Made by a program: the position numbers and the translations under genes. The notes beneath the pieces are model-generated. The model did no database searches, had not been told where the DNA came from, and worked only from the letters and a program-made list of their open reading frames with translations. This document shows, piece by piece, positions 16,600 to 25,623 of a stretch of DNA of 64,000 nucleotides. Numbering within the stretch: the first letter of the stretch is position 1; each line of letters opens with the position of its first letter. This stretch comes from Clostridium luticellarii (GTDB lineage: Bacteria; Bacillota; Clostridia; Clostridiales; Clostridiaceae). The stretch is from positions 1 to 64,000 of the forward strand of contig NZ_PVXP01000005.1 of assembly GCF_002995845.1 (NCBI RefSeq), written 5' to 3'.

Positions 16600-17318
16600 T
16601 AAAGATTACAAAAATACTTAAAGAAAATTTATTTACAGCAATAATTATTATTGCATACGTATTAATATTTATTCTTAAACCTGAAACTGGTATGACTGCG
16701 GTAGGCAACAGTGGGTACTATTTAAAAGAAATGCTTATGATTATGCCGGTTATTTTCGTTTTAACAGCCTTGCTTGATGTATGGGTGCCAAAAGAAACAA
16801 TAATGAAATATCTTGGTAGGCAATCAAAATTTAAAGGCACTATTCTATCATTCCTTCTTGGAGGAATATCTGCCGGACCTATTTATGCTGCTTTTCCAGT
16901 CTGTATTATGTTGCATAAAAAAGGAGCATCAATAAAAAATATTGTCATAATACTCAGTTCTTGGGCGGTTATAAAAATCCCTATGCTTCTAAATGAAATA
17001 AAATTTCTAGGAATTGAATTTATGGTTGTTCGTTGGATTCTCACTGTTATTGCCATTGTTATTTTCTCATGGATAACTTCGAAAATTGTTAAAGATGAAG
17101 ATATACCAAGCGAGTCCACACCTGAACAAGAAGGGGTAATAATAAATCGAAATGCTTGCATGGGTTGTTCTCTATGTGTAAAGAACTATCCAGAACTTTT
17201 TGAAATAAGTAATAAAAAAGCACAAGTTAAAAAATACGATTTCATTCTTGATGATATAAAACTTAATAAAGCAATTGATAATTGTCCTGTTAAAGCTATT
17301 AGCTTTTATAAAAGATAA
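16596..17318 (+). CDS. YraQ/ArsP-type permease second half fused to a C-terminal ferredoxin domain
   Basis: The first ~165 residues hold four to five membrane helices with the family motif GGISAGPIYAAFPVCIML (residues ~89-106) and KKGASIKN after it. After a polar linker (residues ~165-180), a ferredoxin-like module follows: C188-x2-C191-x2-C194 and C230 (DNCPVKA), sufficient for one 4Fe-4S cluster on the cytoplasmic side. This couples a permease to an iron-sulfur centre, which suggests redox-gated or redox-sensing transport. The gene overlaps its partner by four bases and ends at a clean terminator. The fusion is directly visible; its function is inferred and the substrate unknown. Confidence 0.82.
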   Translation: MIKITKILKENLFTAIIIIAYVLIFILKPETGMTAVGNSGYYLKEMLMIMPVIFVLTALLDVWVPKETIMKYLGRQSKFKGTILSFLLGGISAGPIYAAFPVCIMLHKKGASIKNIVIILSSWAVIKIPMLLNEIKFLGIEFMVVRWILTVIAIVIFSWITSKIVKDEDIPSESTPEQEGVIINRNACMGCSLCVKNYPELFEISNKKAQVKKYDFILDDIKLNKAIDNCPVKAISFYKR

Positions 17319-17350
17319 ACTGATAAAAATCTGCTAATCCAATCTAAAGT

Positions 17351-17391
17351 AAGAATTAAAGCTACGATTTCATATCGCAGCTTTAATTCTT
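17351..17391 (+). terminator. Terminator of the permease operon
   Basis: AAGAATTAAAGCT (17351-17363) pairs perfectly over 13 bases with AGCTTTAATTCTT (17379-17391). Confidence 0.7.
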
Positions 17392-17536
17392 ATAAAAATA
17401 TATTTTAATATATAATCCAAAATAGTAATTCAATCATCCGTTTATTTACTATTGTATTTAAATGCTCAGCACGAGTGTATTCGATAGAGTTGCTATAAAT
17501 TCATCAGTTATGCTTAATATTATCCCTAAAATTTTA

Positions 17537-17572
17537 ATATAGGGTGATTTGTTTATTTGGCTCACCCTATAT
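17537..17572 (-). terminator. Terminator overlapping the stop of the last recombinase gene
   Basis: ATATAGGGTGA (17537-17547) pairs with TCACCCTATAT (17562-17572). On the minus strand it is followed by TTAAAATTTT. The stop codon lies within the right arm, so this is probably the edge of the accessory block. Confidence 0.6.
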
Positions 17573-19135
17573 CTCCACATCAATCTCCATCCCAGATTTA
17601 AAGGCAACAGTGACTTTTTCATCATAAACAGTAATTTTTTCTATCAGCTTGCGGACTATCTGTTCATCATACTCCTGTATAGTGCTTTTCTGCTCTTTAA
17701 GGAATTTTGTCATTTCAGCCATCCGCAGTTTCTGACTTGCGAACCCTGCATTCTTAGCCAGTGCAGCCTCCTTTTCTTTTCTAAGTCGGTAAATCTCATT
17801 TACAAGAATGGAGTAATCTTGGTTGTTATTAGCAAGCTTGAGTAGTTCCTTTTGCAACTGTTCCAATTTTCGTTCAATACGTTCTACCTCACTGCCATCG
17901 ACCTGGTTCATGACTACTGCAATATTTCGATTTAATATGTCCATGAATTGTGTCTTGGATTCGAAAACGGAATTGACCGCCTGTACTAATGCATTCTTTA
18001 AATCTTCCTCCCATATGGTTCGTGCAATGCAATCCACAGCTGTTTTGTCGAGCCTGCTTGCACATCGCCACACGATGGATTTGCATCCGTGGTTATTCCA
18101 ATGAATTCTTCGAAAGATATCCCCGCAGTGTCCGCAGGTAACAATGGTTGATAAAGCGTATTTACTACTATAAATGCGTTTTTTACCACTATCACCACTT
18201 TTGATATTACTCCTACGTTCCATCTCTTCCTGAACCTGCATATATAAATCCCGTGGTATGATGGCATCATGATTGTTTTCCACATAATACTGGGGAACTA
18301 TACCATCGTTCTTTACTCTCTTTTTGGTAAGGAAGTCTACCGTGTAAGTCTTCTGTAAAAGAGCATCACCAATATATTTTTCATTCTTAAGTATCTTTTT
18401 AATGGTTTCCGGTCTCCATTTTTCTTTCCCTGCAGAGGTTAAAATATTATCTGCCATCAATCCTCTTGCTATCTCTATCAGACTTGCTCCTTCCAGGTAC
18501 TCACAGTAAATTCTTTTTACAACTTCCGCACCATTTGGCTCAATAACCAAATGCCCTTCTTCATCTTTTGTATAGCCGAGAAAACGATTATGATTAATCT
18601 GGACAATCCCTTGCTGATAGCGGTACTGCAATCCCAGTTTCACGTTCTGACTTAATGACTGGCTTTCCTGTTGGGCAAGCGATGCCATAATGGTAAGCAA
18701 CACCTCGCCCTTGGCATCCATTGTATTGATGGATTCCTTTTCAAAATATACGGGTATGTTCTTATCCTTTAGCTGACGGATATATTTTAAGCAGTCCAAT
18801 GTGTTACGGGCAAATCGGCTGATGGACTTGGTCACTATCATATCGATATTTCCAGCCATGCACTCATCAATCATGCGGTTAAATTCTTCACGCTTCTTTG
18901 TATTGGTTCCGCTGATTCCGTCATCTGCAAATATCCCAGCAAATTCCCACTCGGGATTCTTTTTTATAAAATCTGTGTAATGATCTACCTGTGCCTCGTA
19001 ACTGGTAGCCTGCTCATCGCTGTCAGTAGAAACACGACAGTAGGCGGCTACTCTTAATTTTGGTATCTGTATTTCAGATGCAGTATTTCCAATCCTTGCT
19101 TTGGCTGGAATCACTGTTATGTTTCTTGCTGCCAT
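17567..19135 (-). CDS. Large serine recombinase (third of a triplet)
   Basis: A 522-residue site-specific recombinase of the large serine family. The resolvase domain holds the nucleophile serine S36 in YCRVSTDSD and the arginines of the active site ([11 protein letters not shown]). It is followed by the recombinase domain (~190-290), a zinc ribbon (CGHCGDIF...C) and a coiled-coil-rich C-terminal part. Members integrate or excise phages and integrative elements by cutting two att sites. It begins one base after the stop of the short recombinase gene upstream, so the three are one transcription unit. Complete and apparently active. The att sites were not identified. Confidence 0.92.
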   Translation of the reverse strand: MAARNITVIPAKARIGNTASEIQIPKLRVAAYCRVSTDSDEQATSYEAQVDHYTDFIKKNPEWEFAGIFADDGISGTNTKKREEFNRMIDECMAGNIDMIVTKSISRFARNTLDCLKYIRQLKDKNIPVYFEKESINTMDAKGEVLLTIMASLAQQESQSLSQNVKLGLQYRYQQGIVQINHNRFLGYTKDEEGHLVIEPNGAEVVKRIYCEYLEGASLIEIARGLMADNILTSAGKEKWRPETIKKILKNEKYIGDALLQKTYTVDFLTKKRVKNDGIVPQYYVENNHDAIIPRDLYMQVQEEMERRSNIKSGDSGKKRIYSSKYALSTIVTCGHCGDIFRRIHWNNHGCKSIVWRCASRLDKTAVDCIARTIWEEDLKNALVQAVNSVFESKTQFMDILNRNIAVVMNQVDGSEVERIERKLEQLQKELLKLANNNQDYSILVNEIYRLRKEKEAALAKNAGFASQKLRMAEMTKFLKEQKSTIQEYDEQIVRKLIEKITVYDEKVTVAFKSGMEIDVEI

Positions 19136-19136
19136 T

Positions 19137-19571
19137 TTAACTCATCTCTCTTTCTATCAGACTATAAGCAAATTCAGCCTGCTTGTATGGGTCTTGGAAT
19201 TTAACCTCCAACGGTCTCATCCAAAACTTCAGTGGGGCAGGAAGGACTCCCAAATCAGGTGGTTCGTTTAGCGTTTCATCATGAACCCTCCCCAGTGCAA
19301 CCGCTCTCCTGTGACGCTCCTCTTGCACCGTATCAAATAAATTTTTATTAATAATGGCAGGATAATACTTTGTTCCAAGATATTTTTTATTACTAAGCAT
19401 TCGTGATATCCCCGAATGAAATTTATTAATACCTGCCTTGGCAGCTGCGTTTTGCAGACCGTCACCAGACAGATAATTTTCATATAACTGCCTAACTTGC
19501 TTGGCACTGACTTCATCAATCACAGCCTTGCCATCTTCTATTACATAACCATAGGGTGTATGTGCAACCAT
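19137..19571 (-). CDS. Catalytic-domain-less recombinase protein (second of a triplet)
   Basis: A 144-residue protein equivalent to the recombinase DNA-binding domain alone: a [15 protein letters not shown] entry, then [28 protein letters not shown] and the [11 protein letters not shown] helix. It has no resolvase catalytic domain, hence no nucleophilic serine, no arginine set, no zinc ribbon and no coiled coil. Its ATG follows directly after the stop of the upstream recombinase (TAAATG), and the next gene starts one base after its end. The reading frame is clean, so it seems kept, perhaps as an accessory DNA-binding or directionality factor. A decayed recombinase is the alternative. Confidence 0.75.
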   Translation of the reverse strand: MVAHTPYGYVIEDGKAVIDEVSAKQVRQLYENYLSGDGLQNAAAKAGINKFHSGISRMLSNKKYLGTKYYPAIINKNLFDTVQEERHRRAVALGRVHDETLNEPPDLGVLPAPLKFWMRPLEVKFQDPYKQAEFAYSLIEREMS

Positions 19572-21146
19572 TTAGTTCACCATCCTTTCTCTCAGCGTAA
19601 TACCGCATTTCATACAGAATCCAATTTCATCTCTGGAATATACAACAATGTTCTCTATAAACCGTTGAAAGATGGCATCTTCGAATTCTATAATTTCTGG
19701 ATTTCTGGAAAGATAATGAATAAGTGCATCCAACTCCGACAGTTGCTGATGATTACCTGTAGCCGACCTTTCAAGCCGCTTTTTCTCCTGCTTAAGCATT
19801 TCTGCCTCTGTCATAATATCTGATAATTCCTTGGTAAAAAGAGCTGCATCCAGAAATCCCTTACCAACAAGTTCTGCTATAACACGTTTACGGTCTGCGT
19901 TTTTTTCTATGCGTTCATTTAAATCAGCAAGTGCTGTAATACGGCTTTCGCCACGCATTGCTTTCAGTCCATTTTGTAAAGGTTTTAACACCGATTTATA
20001 GCCAAATTTCAGCTTATTCATCATTAGTACAAAGGCTTTATTTATTCCATCCTCACTGATGTATTTCATGGCACATTCTTCTTTATGCTCAATGTGCGTC
20101 TGGCAAGTCCATGCAATGTAAGAACCCCTTGCTGTATAATGTGTCCTTCTCTTAAAATGTCCTCCGCAGTTTCCGCAGATGATTTTTCCAGACAGCACAT
20201 ATCTATTCAGATATTTTGAACTGCCCTTATCAATGTTTTTCTCACTTCCATGCTGTCTGATGACCGCCTGCACCGCATCAAAATCTTTATGACAAATGAT
20301 GGCCTCATGATGGTTTGGTACAAAATACTGCTCATGTTGACCACGATTGGTATGACGGTTAAACTGACTGTCTGTGTATGTCTTTTGGAAAAGAACATCT
20401 CCTGTGTATTTTTCATTGGAAAGAATATCTCTTACAGAAGTTCCTGTCCATTTCCCACCTTTTTTTGTAGGAGCCTTGCTTTCATTCAATTCTCTGGCTA
20501 TCGTATAGCTGCCTTTTCCGGCAAGGGCACATTTGAAAATGCCTCGCACTATTTCCGTCTCGTCTGGAATAATTTCCATTTTTCCATCAGTATTGGCATA
20601 ACCATATGGAGGGTATGAAATCTTGTAGGTGCCATTTTTAAATCGTATTTTTGCACCCCACTTATTATTTTCAGAGATTGAGGAAGATTCATCCTGTGCC
20701 ATACTGCTTAAAATGGAAAGGATCAGTTCACTCTCCATTGACTGAGTATTGATGTTTTCCTTTTCAAAATACAGAAAAATCCCAAGGTCTATCAGCTTTC
20801 GAACCATTTCCAAGCAATCAAGTGTATTCCTTGCGAATCGGCTGATGGATTTGGTAATAATAAAATCAATCTGCTTTAACTCACAAGCTGTAATCATTGC
20901 CTGCAGACCTTTTCGCTTTTCCTTTTTAGTTCCAGTGATGCCTTCGTCATAATACAGTCCAGCGAATTCCCATCCATGATTTGCTTTTATATATTTTTCG
21001 TAATGTTCTTTCTGCGCTGCCAAACTTTCCATCTGCTCTTCACTAGCAGTGGATACACGGCAATATGCAGCTACTCGCAGCTTCTTCGAAACCAGACTTA
21101 CTACAGAAGAGGCATCAATTTTTGTAACTTTTCTCAAGCTTTTCAC
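19572..21146 (-). CDS. Large serine recombinase (first of a triplet)
   Basis: A 524-residue serine recombinase. The nucleophile is S32 in [22 protein letters not shown] carries conserved active-site arginine. The recombinase domain (~170-270), the zinc ribbon (CGNCGGHFKRR...C...C) and the C-terminal helical segment are all present. It differs strongly from the third member at 17567-19135, so the two are old paralogs and not a recent duplication. The start uses an ATG with GGAGG-type SD (AAGGAGG). It is preceded by a small SHOCT-like gene. Confidence 0.92.
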   Translation of the reverse strand: MKSLRKVTKIDASSVVSLVSKKLRVAAYCRVSTASEEQMESLAAQKEHYEKYIKANHGWEFAGLYYDEGITGTKKEKRKGLQAMITACELKQIDFIITKSISRFARNTLDCLEMVRKLIDLGIFLYFEKENINTQSMESELILSILSSMAQDESSSISENNKWGAKIRFKNGTYKISYPPYGYANTDGKMEIIPDETEIVRGIFKCALAGKGSYTIARELNESKAPTKKGGKWTGTSVRDILSNEKYTGDVLFQKTYTDSQFNRHTNRGQHEQYFVPNHHEAIICHKDFDAVQAVIRQHGSEKNIDKGSSKYLNRYVLSGKIICGNCGGHFKRRTHYTARGSYIAWTCQTHIEHKEECAMKYISEDGINKAFVLMMNKLKFGYKSVLKPLQNGLKAMRGESRITALADLNERIEKNADRKRVIAELVGKGFLDAALFTKELSDIMTEAEMLKQEKKRLERSATGNHQQLSELDALIHYLSRNPEIIEFEDAIFQRFIENIVVYSRDEIGFCMKCGITLRERMVN

Positions 21147-21188
21147 CTCCTTGTTAGTGTCACATATTACCTCTTAAACCTATATATA

Positions 21189-21416
21189 TCAACGATTTAA
21201 GGGCATAATCTCCGCTAAAAACGGGGAGAAAGTTTTGCGATTTAGTTCTGTTATTTTATTAAATTCCAAAGAAGTAATAAGCCCTTTTTCCAGCAAAGTT
21301 TTCAATAATCTTTCTGCTCTAAAATAATCAAATTCTCTTTGCAATTGTTCTGTTGTAATTTCCCTTGTAGGAGTTGAATTTTTTATATGTTCCTCTAAAA
21401 TTTTTGTTACCTTCAT
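21189..21416 (-). CDS. Small SHOCT-like protein upstream of the recombinase triplet
   Basis: A 75-residue protein. The segment EFDYFRAERLLKTLLEKGLI followed by TSLEFNKITELNRK resembles the short C-terminal SHOCT helix pair, and the tail SPFLAEIMP is a recurrent ending of such clostridial proteins. It is in the same direction as the three recombinases and 42 bases upstream of them. It may be a recombination cofactor or a DNA-binding regulator; no catalytic motif is visible. Confidence 0.6.
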   Translation of the reverse strand: MKVTKILEEHIKNSTPTREITTEQLQREFDYFRAERLLKTLLEKGLITSLEFNKITELNRKTFSPFLAEIMPLNR

Positions 21417-21520
21417 AAATCAAACCTCCATTTCTGCAAATATGACTTGCACCTATATGCAAAAAACCGAGGATAATCGAACCCTTAAAAGTATAAAAAA
21501 TTTCAGTACAAATAAAAAAA

Positions 21521-21550
21521 GCCTGCAAGAGTGATTAAACTCCTACAGGC
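21521..21550 (-). terminator. Terminator of the phage lysis operon
   Basis: GCCTGCA/AGAGT...ACTC/TACAGGC form an imperfect stem. On the minus strand it is followed by seven T. It lies 33 bases downstream of the amidase stop. Confidence 0.75.
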
Positions 21551-21582
21551 AATTCCTTATTCATTATTTATAAAATTTCTAC

Positions 21583-22263
21583 TTAATTATATATCATTAT
21601 GCAGGCATCAAAGCCTGCTGCCTTTAACTTTTTCAGTTGAACTTCAGCATTTTCTCTTGATGAGAAAGAGCCTGACATAATTCTGTAAACAGTTTTTTGG
21701 GTGGATATCTGCTTTGTCGGTATTTTTTCTGTATGACTGATCCCTAACTGGGATAATATAGCTTTGACTATCGCCCTTATTATTTCATTTCTCTTTGCAT
21801 CAAACAGATTATTATCTGCACTGTTGTCAATAAAACCAACCTCAATTAAAACTGCAGGTGCCTTGGTCTCCCTGAGAACATGGAAGTTCGCAGTTTTAAC
21901 TCCCCTGTTTGTAAAACCTAAAGCTGCAAGAGATGTCTGTATGCTCTGTGCCAGAGTTTTAGCCTTTGTTCCTGTGTTTAGATAAGTATAAGTTTCCACT
22001 CCTCTGGCTTTTTCAGGCTGGTATGCATTCCTGTGAAAAGATATGAAATAATCATAAATACCTCTGTTTTCAAAGCTGCTCCTCTCTCCAAGACTTACCG
22101 TCACATCTGAAGTTCTTGTTTCATGGACAGTTACTCCGTATTTTCTGACTTCTACCGCTGCAGCTTTTCCTATACTCAATACATCATCACTTTCTTTCCT
22201 GCCTTTGTAGCAGGCACCGCTGTCCGAACCGCCGTGTCCATAATCAAAACATAATCTTGCCAT
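21583..22263 (-). CDS. Phage endolysin: N-acetylmuramoyl-L-alanine amidase with SPOR domain
   Basis: The 226-residue enzyme cuts the amide bond between N-acetylmuramic acid and L-alanine in peptidoglycan, releasing phage. Residues 1-~170 are an Amidase_3 domain: zinc ligands H10 in DYGHGG, E near 24, H in SFHRNA, and the catalytic E in EVGFIDN. Residues ~185-226 are a SPOR-like repeat (YRIMSGSFSSRENAEVQLKK), which binds denuded glycan. There is no signal peptide, consistent with a holin-dependent endolysin. It overlaps the holin gene by one base. Confidence 0.93.
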   Translation of the reverse strand: MARLCFDYGHGGSDSGACYKGRKESDDVLSIGKAAAVEVRKYGVTVHETRTSDVTVSLGERSSFENRGIYDYFISFHRNAYQPEKARGVETYTYLNTGTKAKTLAQSIQTSLAALGFTNRGVKTANFHVLRETKAPAVLIEVGFIDNSADNNLFDAKRNEIIRAIVKAILSQLGISHTEKIPTKQISTQKTVYRIMSGSFSSRENAEVQLKKLKAAGFDACIMIYN

Positions 22264-22667
22264 TATTTATCTCTCCTCTCATTTATCTGTTCTAAAATAT
22301 TCTTCAGTTTTTCAGGTACAGGAAGTCCAACCTTAGCTGAATTTTCCATTATACTGATACCTTCATTGGAAATGTAGAAAAAAATAACAGCAGTGCGTAT
22401 TGCACTACCGTTTTTAACCAAATGCACATCTATTATATTCCCTATTCCCACGAGTACAAATATAAGTATCTTTTTAAATATTCCCCTGAAGCCAATTTCA
22501 CTTGAAAGCTTTTTCTCAAGGACTGCTGACATAAGTCCTGTGATGTAATCGACTGCCACAAAAGTAACCAGTGCATACAAAAAGCCATCGAAGCCTCCCA
22601 GGAACCACCCGGTATATGCTCCAATGACCGCAAATATTAATTGAAAACTGTTAATTAAATTTTTCAC
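22263..22667 (-). CDS. Phage holin (Phage_holin_4/TcdE-like)
   Basis: A 134-residue membrane protein with about three hydrophobic segments: residues 8-27, 30-45 and 65-90. It carries FRGIFKKILIFVLVGIGNII in the third helix, followed by a charged C-terminus. It makes pores for the amidase just downstream. It is the source family of the two fragments at 5300-5396 and 5865-5936. A single-copy, intact gene. Confidence 0.9.
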   Translation of the reverse strand: MKNLINSFQLIFAVIGAYTGWFLGGFDGFLYALVTFVAVDYITGLMSAVLEKKLSSEIGFRGIFKKILIFVLVGIGNIIDVHLVKNGSAIRTAVIFFYISNEGISIMENSAKVGLPVPEKLKNILEQINERRDK

Positions 22668-22687
22668 TTTATCTCCTCCATATATTA

Positions 22688-24040
22688 TTAATGCTGCGGC
22701 ATATCCAGCGGATATACATAGTCACAGGTAAAATCATATTGTATTTTCATGGTATTTGTAGGGGTTTTGGTTATTGCCTCCGGAAGAAGCGTATGTGCTG
22801 AAGCCGGGACAATATACTGCTGTTTTAACTCTCCATAACTATCACCGCTGAATGTGAACAATCTTGAGGTATCTTCATCCCAGACAATACTATCGTAATC
22901 AGTAGATGTAAAATCTGAAGTGCCGTAAATACTCATATCGCTGTTAAGCTGCAGGCAGGCACCATAATCTATTATCACCCACAATTTATTGTTGGGTATT
23001 TTAGTCAGAGTAATTTCATTGTAATTTCTAGAATATATTTGAGTTTTATCAGAAAAAGTACCGTCTTTATTATACTTCGCTATACAACTTTTGTATTTGG
23101 AAATTGATCCGGAAGAATCTATACATCCGTTATAAGTTATATACACATTGGCGGGATTTACTGCAATATCATAATAATGCACACCTGATACAAGTTCACC
23201 TGGAATTGCAGCACTTTTAGGATATGATTCTACTACAGTAAAATTTTTATCCAGCTTTTTAAAAGAACCGTCACTTATAAGTATCCAGAAATTTGTACCG
23301 TCATAAGCTATGGCCTTGGCAGCTGCAGGAAGCGCTGCATCACTTTTCTTTTCACCTGTAATCTTATCATATACATGCAGTGTTTCTGAATTAATTTCCA
23401 ATGCATAAAGATTTGTTTCATCTGTGCATAAGTTATAATCAGGCAGATAATTTCCACTGCTGCCTTCTTCTAAAGTTTTCCTGGCATACAGCGGATTTAT
23501 CCTGGGAACTTGAGCACTGCTCCCGACTCCTGCACCGCCTGTCCAGTATATGCTTTTAAAAGTTCCGTTGGCCGCATTTGTCGGAAAATCCATGACATAG
23601 TGTTTTGTGTTTCCATTTCTTGTCGTTTCAGCACTATTTACATTGCCCTTCAAGCTGTCACTGCTGCTGTACTTATATAGGCTGTCAGCATAACCTACAA
23701 TACTCCCCCAGGTAAAATAATCATACGGATCTTCTGGAATATCTCCCGTAGTAAGAACCATTATCCTGAACGGATAAGTTGTATATATTCGGGTGAGCAA
23801 ATTATCCTGATCATTATCCAGCATAGGATAATAGAAACCGTCAAGATAAGCTATACTGCCAAATACGGCAGATATTCTGTTTTCACTTTCAGCTTCATAA
23901 ATCTGTTTTCCTGTAAGTGAATCATATAACTTGACCGTAGCTGTACCTGTGAAAGGCATTATCAGTTTTTTCTTCAACACTTCTATTTTAGTTCCCTTTA
24001 TTAGATCTTTGCTGTAAGCTAAACTTTGTTTGTATGGCAT
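22688..24040 (-). CDS. Phage tail fibre-like protein
   Basis: A 450-residue protein encoded directly before the holin. Residues ~200-400 have a recurring pattern of short beta strands (e.g. CTDETNLYALEINSETLHVY, then AIAYDGTNFWILISDGS) resembling propeller blades. No known catalytic motif is seen. Position at the end of a tail module suggests a receptor-binding or fibre protein. I do not recognise a specific family, so this rests on position and fold pattern. Confidence 0.55.
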   Translation of the reverse strand: MPYKQSLAYSKDLIKGTKIEVLKKKLIMPFTGTATVKLYDSLTGKQIYEAESENRISAVFGSIAYLDGFYYPMLDNDQDNLLTRIYTTYPFRIMVLTTGDIPEDPYDYFTWGSIVGYADSLYKYSSSDSLKGNVNSAETTRNGNTKHYVMDFPTNAANGTFKSIYWTGGAGVGSSAQVPRINPLYARKTLEEGSSGNYLPDYNLCTDETNLYALEINSETLHVYDKITGEKKSDAALPAAAKAIAYDGTNFWILISDGSFKKLDKNFTVVESYPKSAAIPGELVSGVHYYDIAVNPANVYITYNGCIDSSGSISKYKSCIAKYNKDGTFSDKTQIYSRNYNEITLTKIPNNKLWVIIDYGACLQLNSDMSIYGTSDFTSTDYDSIVWDEDTSRLFTFSGDSYGELKQQYIVPASAHTLLPEAITKTPTNTMKIQYDFTCDYVYPLDMPQH

Positions 24041-24112
24041 AGGATTCCTTCTCTCTAAAATTTTGAATATAAAATAGAATTACAAAAATTTTGAATATTA
24101 TAAAGCATTTTT

Positions 24113-25480
24113 TTAAAAATAAATTGGCTCTTGGCACCATCCTAAAAATTTCCCTATTCCTTGATTAAATTTATTATTTGTTTGTTGTAACACTTCCAGC
24201 TCCTTAGTTGACAAAATTTTAAGGTATTCTTTCCAATCTATAAGTGCCAGTACGTTATTTATTATTTCTGTAACTACATTTAATAGATTGGAAACAAAGG
24301 TATGAGCTTCAATATAGTATAAATTCCCATCACACCACATAATGCCAAATTCTTTTAAATCACCTTTCGAAAATACTTTAATGCAATCTACAACTTTCTT
24401 CGGAATTCTATACAAATTTTTTTCGTATCCAGAACTTTTTTCTAAATAATGTATTCCTTTCATAAATTCTCTATGCTGTAATGTATCTCTAAGAGGATAT
24501 ACCATCTTAATTTTATTTTGTATAATATTATTAGTAAGATATTCGTATAACTTGATATTTTTTATATGCAATTTATTATAAAATTTAGTTGAAGTCTTTT
24601 TTGATGGTATTTTAAGCCCAACTTCCATGTTACTCAATTTTAATGAGTATAGTTTTGTTATTATCCAAGCAACATCATCAAATACACCCGTTATAAGCAT
24701 AATTAAATAACCTAAATGATAAACAGTGTTATCTTGAGTATCATTATTGGCATACTTTAAATCATAAAAACTAACTTTATCCGCAGCTCTGCAGATCATC
24801 TCTAATCGTAACGATAAGCTATCAAATTGATTGAATACATCTTCCGATATATTTTTACCATGCAATGATACAACATTTGACCAAGAATATTGATAATTAA
24901 AAAATAATTTTTTAAACCTATATAAATAATAGTAGCCCTCATTTACTTTATAATAAGGATTAACATAAAAATATCCCAGATTTACTAATAATATTCTTAC
25001 CAGATCAATGGCATTTATAGAATCTACATCCTTACTTTTTCTGTATTTACTTTTAAAAAAATTATCGTTTTCACTTACAACAAAATAATCAAAATAATTA
25101 TTTCGAGCAGTGAATAAGTCAATTTTATTTACACTACTTCCCTCTACCAAGTTATTTTTATACTTATCTAAGTCTTTACCCATTAAAACTACATTTTCAA
25201 AAGTTCGTGATTTTATTGTAATAAAATCTTTACATTGCTTATATTCTGTTATCTCGACGCCTTTTTGTTCCAAAATTTTTATTACATCATTACTATCTGT
25301 TGGTGTAAATATTATATTTAAAAATTTAAACTGGCTTAAATCTATAAGAGAATTTATTGTTAACTCTTCATCTATAATTGCCTGATGAAAACTCTCAGTG
25401 TGAATTAATAACTTTATTAGAGGAATGTCATTTTTTTCTCTATCAAATGGAGTCTTTTTATTAATTATAATGTTTTTCAC
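24113..25480 (-). CDS. Orphan protein within the tail module, with HEPN-like motif
   Basis: The 455-residue protein is unlike phage structural proteins. It is very rich in Lys, Asn, Tyr and Ile. The C-terminal half is helical and contains R331-D-T-L-Q-H336, the R-x4-6-H motif of HEPN ribonucleases, in a fitting context (YPLRDTLQHREF). Residues ~120-180 hold a DYFVVSENDNFF segment that loosely recalls PIN-like folds. It has its own upstream region (25481-25623) with TATAAT-type sequences, separate from the tail genes. This is the pattern of a prophage cargo gene, perhaps an abortive-infection RNase. Family not recognised; the HEPN reading is a motif-level inference only. Confidence 0.45.
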   Translation of the reverse strand: MKNIIINKKTPFDREKNDIPLIKLLIHTESFHQAIIDEELTINSLIDLSQFKFLNIIFTPTDSNDVIKILEQKGVEITEYKQCKDFITIKSRTFENVVLMGKDLDKYKNNLVEGSSVNKIDLFTARNNYFDYFVVSENDNFFKSKYRKSKDVDSINAIDLVRILLVNLGYFYVNPYYKVNEGYYYLYRFKKLFFNYQYSWSNVVSLHGKNISEDVFNQFDSLSLRLEMICRAADKVSFYDLKYANNDTQDNTVYHLGYLIMLITGVFDDVAWIITKLYSLKLSNMEVGLKIPSKKTSTKFYNKLHIKNIKLYEYLTNNIIQNKIKMVYPLRDTLQHREFMKGIHYLEKSSGYEKNLYRIPKKVVDCIKVFSKGDLKEFGIMWCDGNLYYIEAHTFVSNLLNVVTEIINNVLALIDWKEYLKILSTKELEVLQQTNNKFNQGIGKFLGWCQEPIYF

Positions 25481-25623
25481 CCTTTCATTGAATACTTAAA
25501 ACACATGCTTTTCTTACCAGTACTAATTGTATATCACAAATACAATTATATTTTCAGAAAACCTCATATTAACATTTATTATATCATGTCTCCTAGATAC
25601 TATTTTAAAATTCATATATTTTC

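Noticed and set aside
16117-17318. Permease halves as one frameshifted gene
   Set aside because: The second gene has its own SD-like GGGGGTG and an ATGA overlap, and each half is a complete set of helices; this fits two genes rather than a mutation.
17319-17566. Attachment site for the recombinase block
   Set aside because: No direct repeat pair between this gap and the other end of the accessory block could be found by eye.
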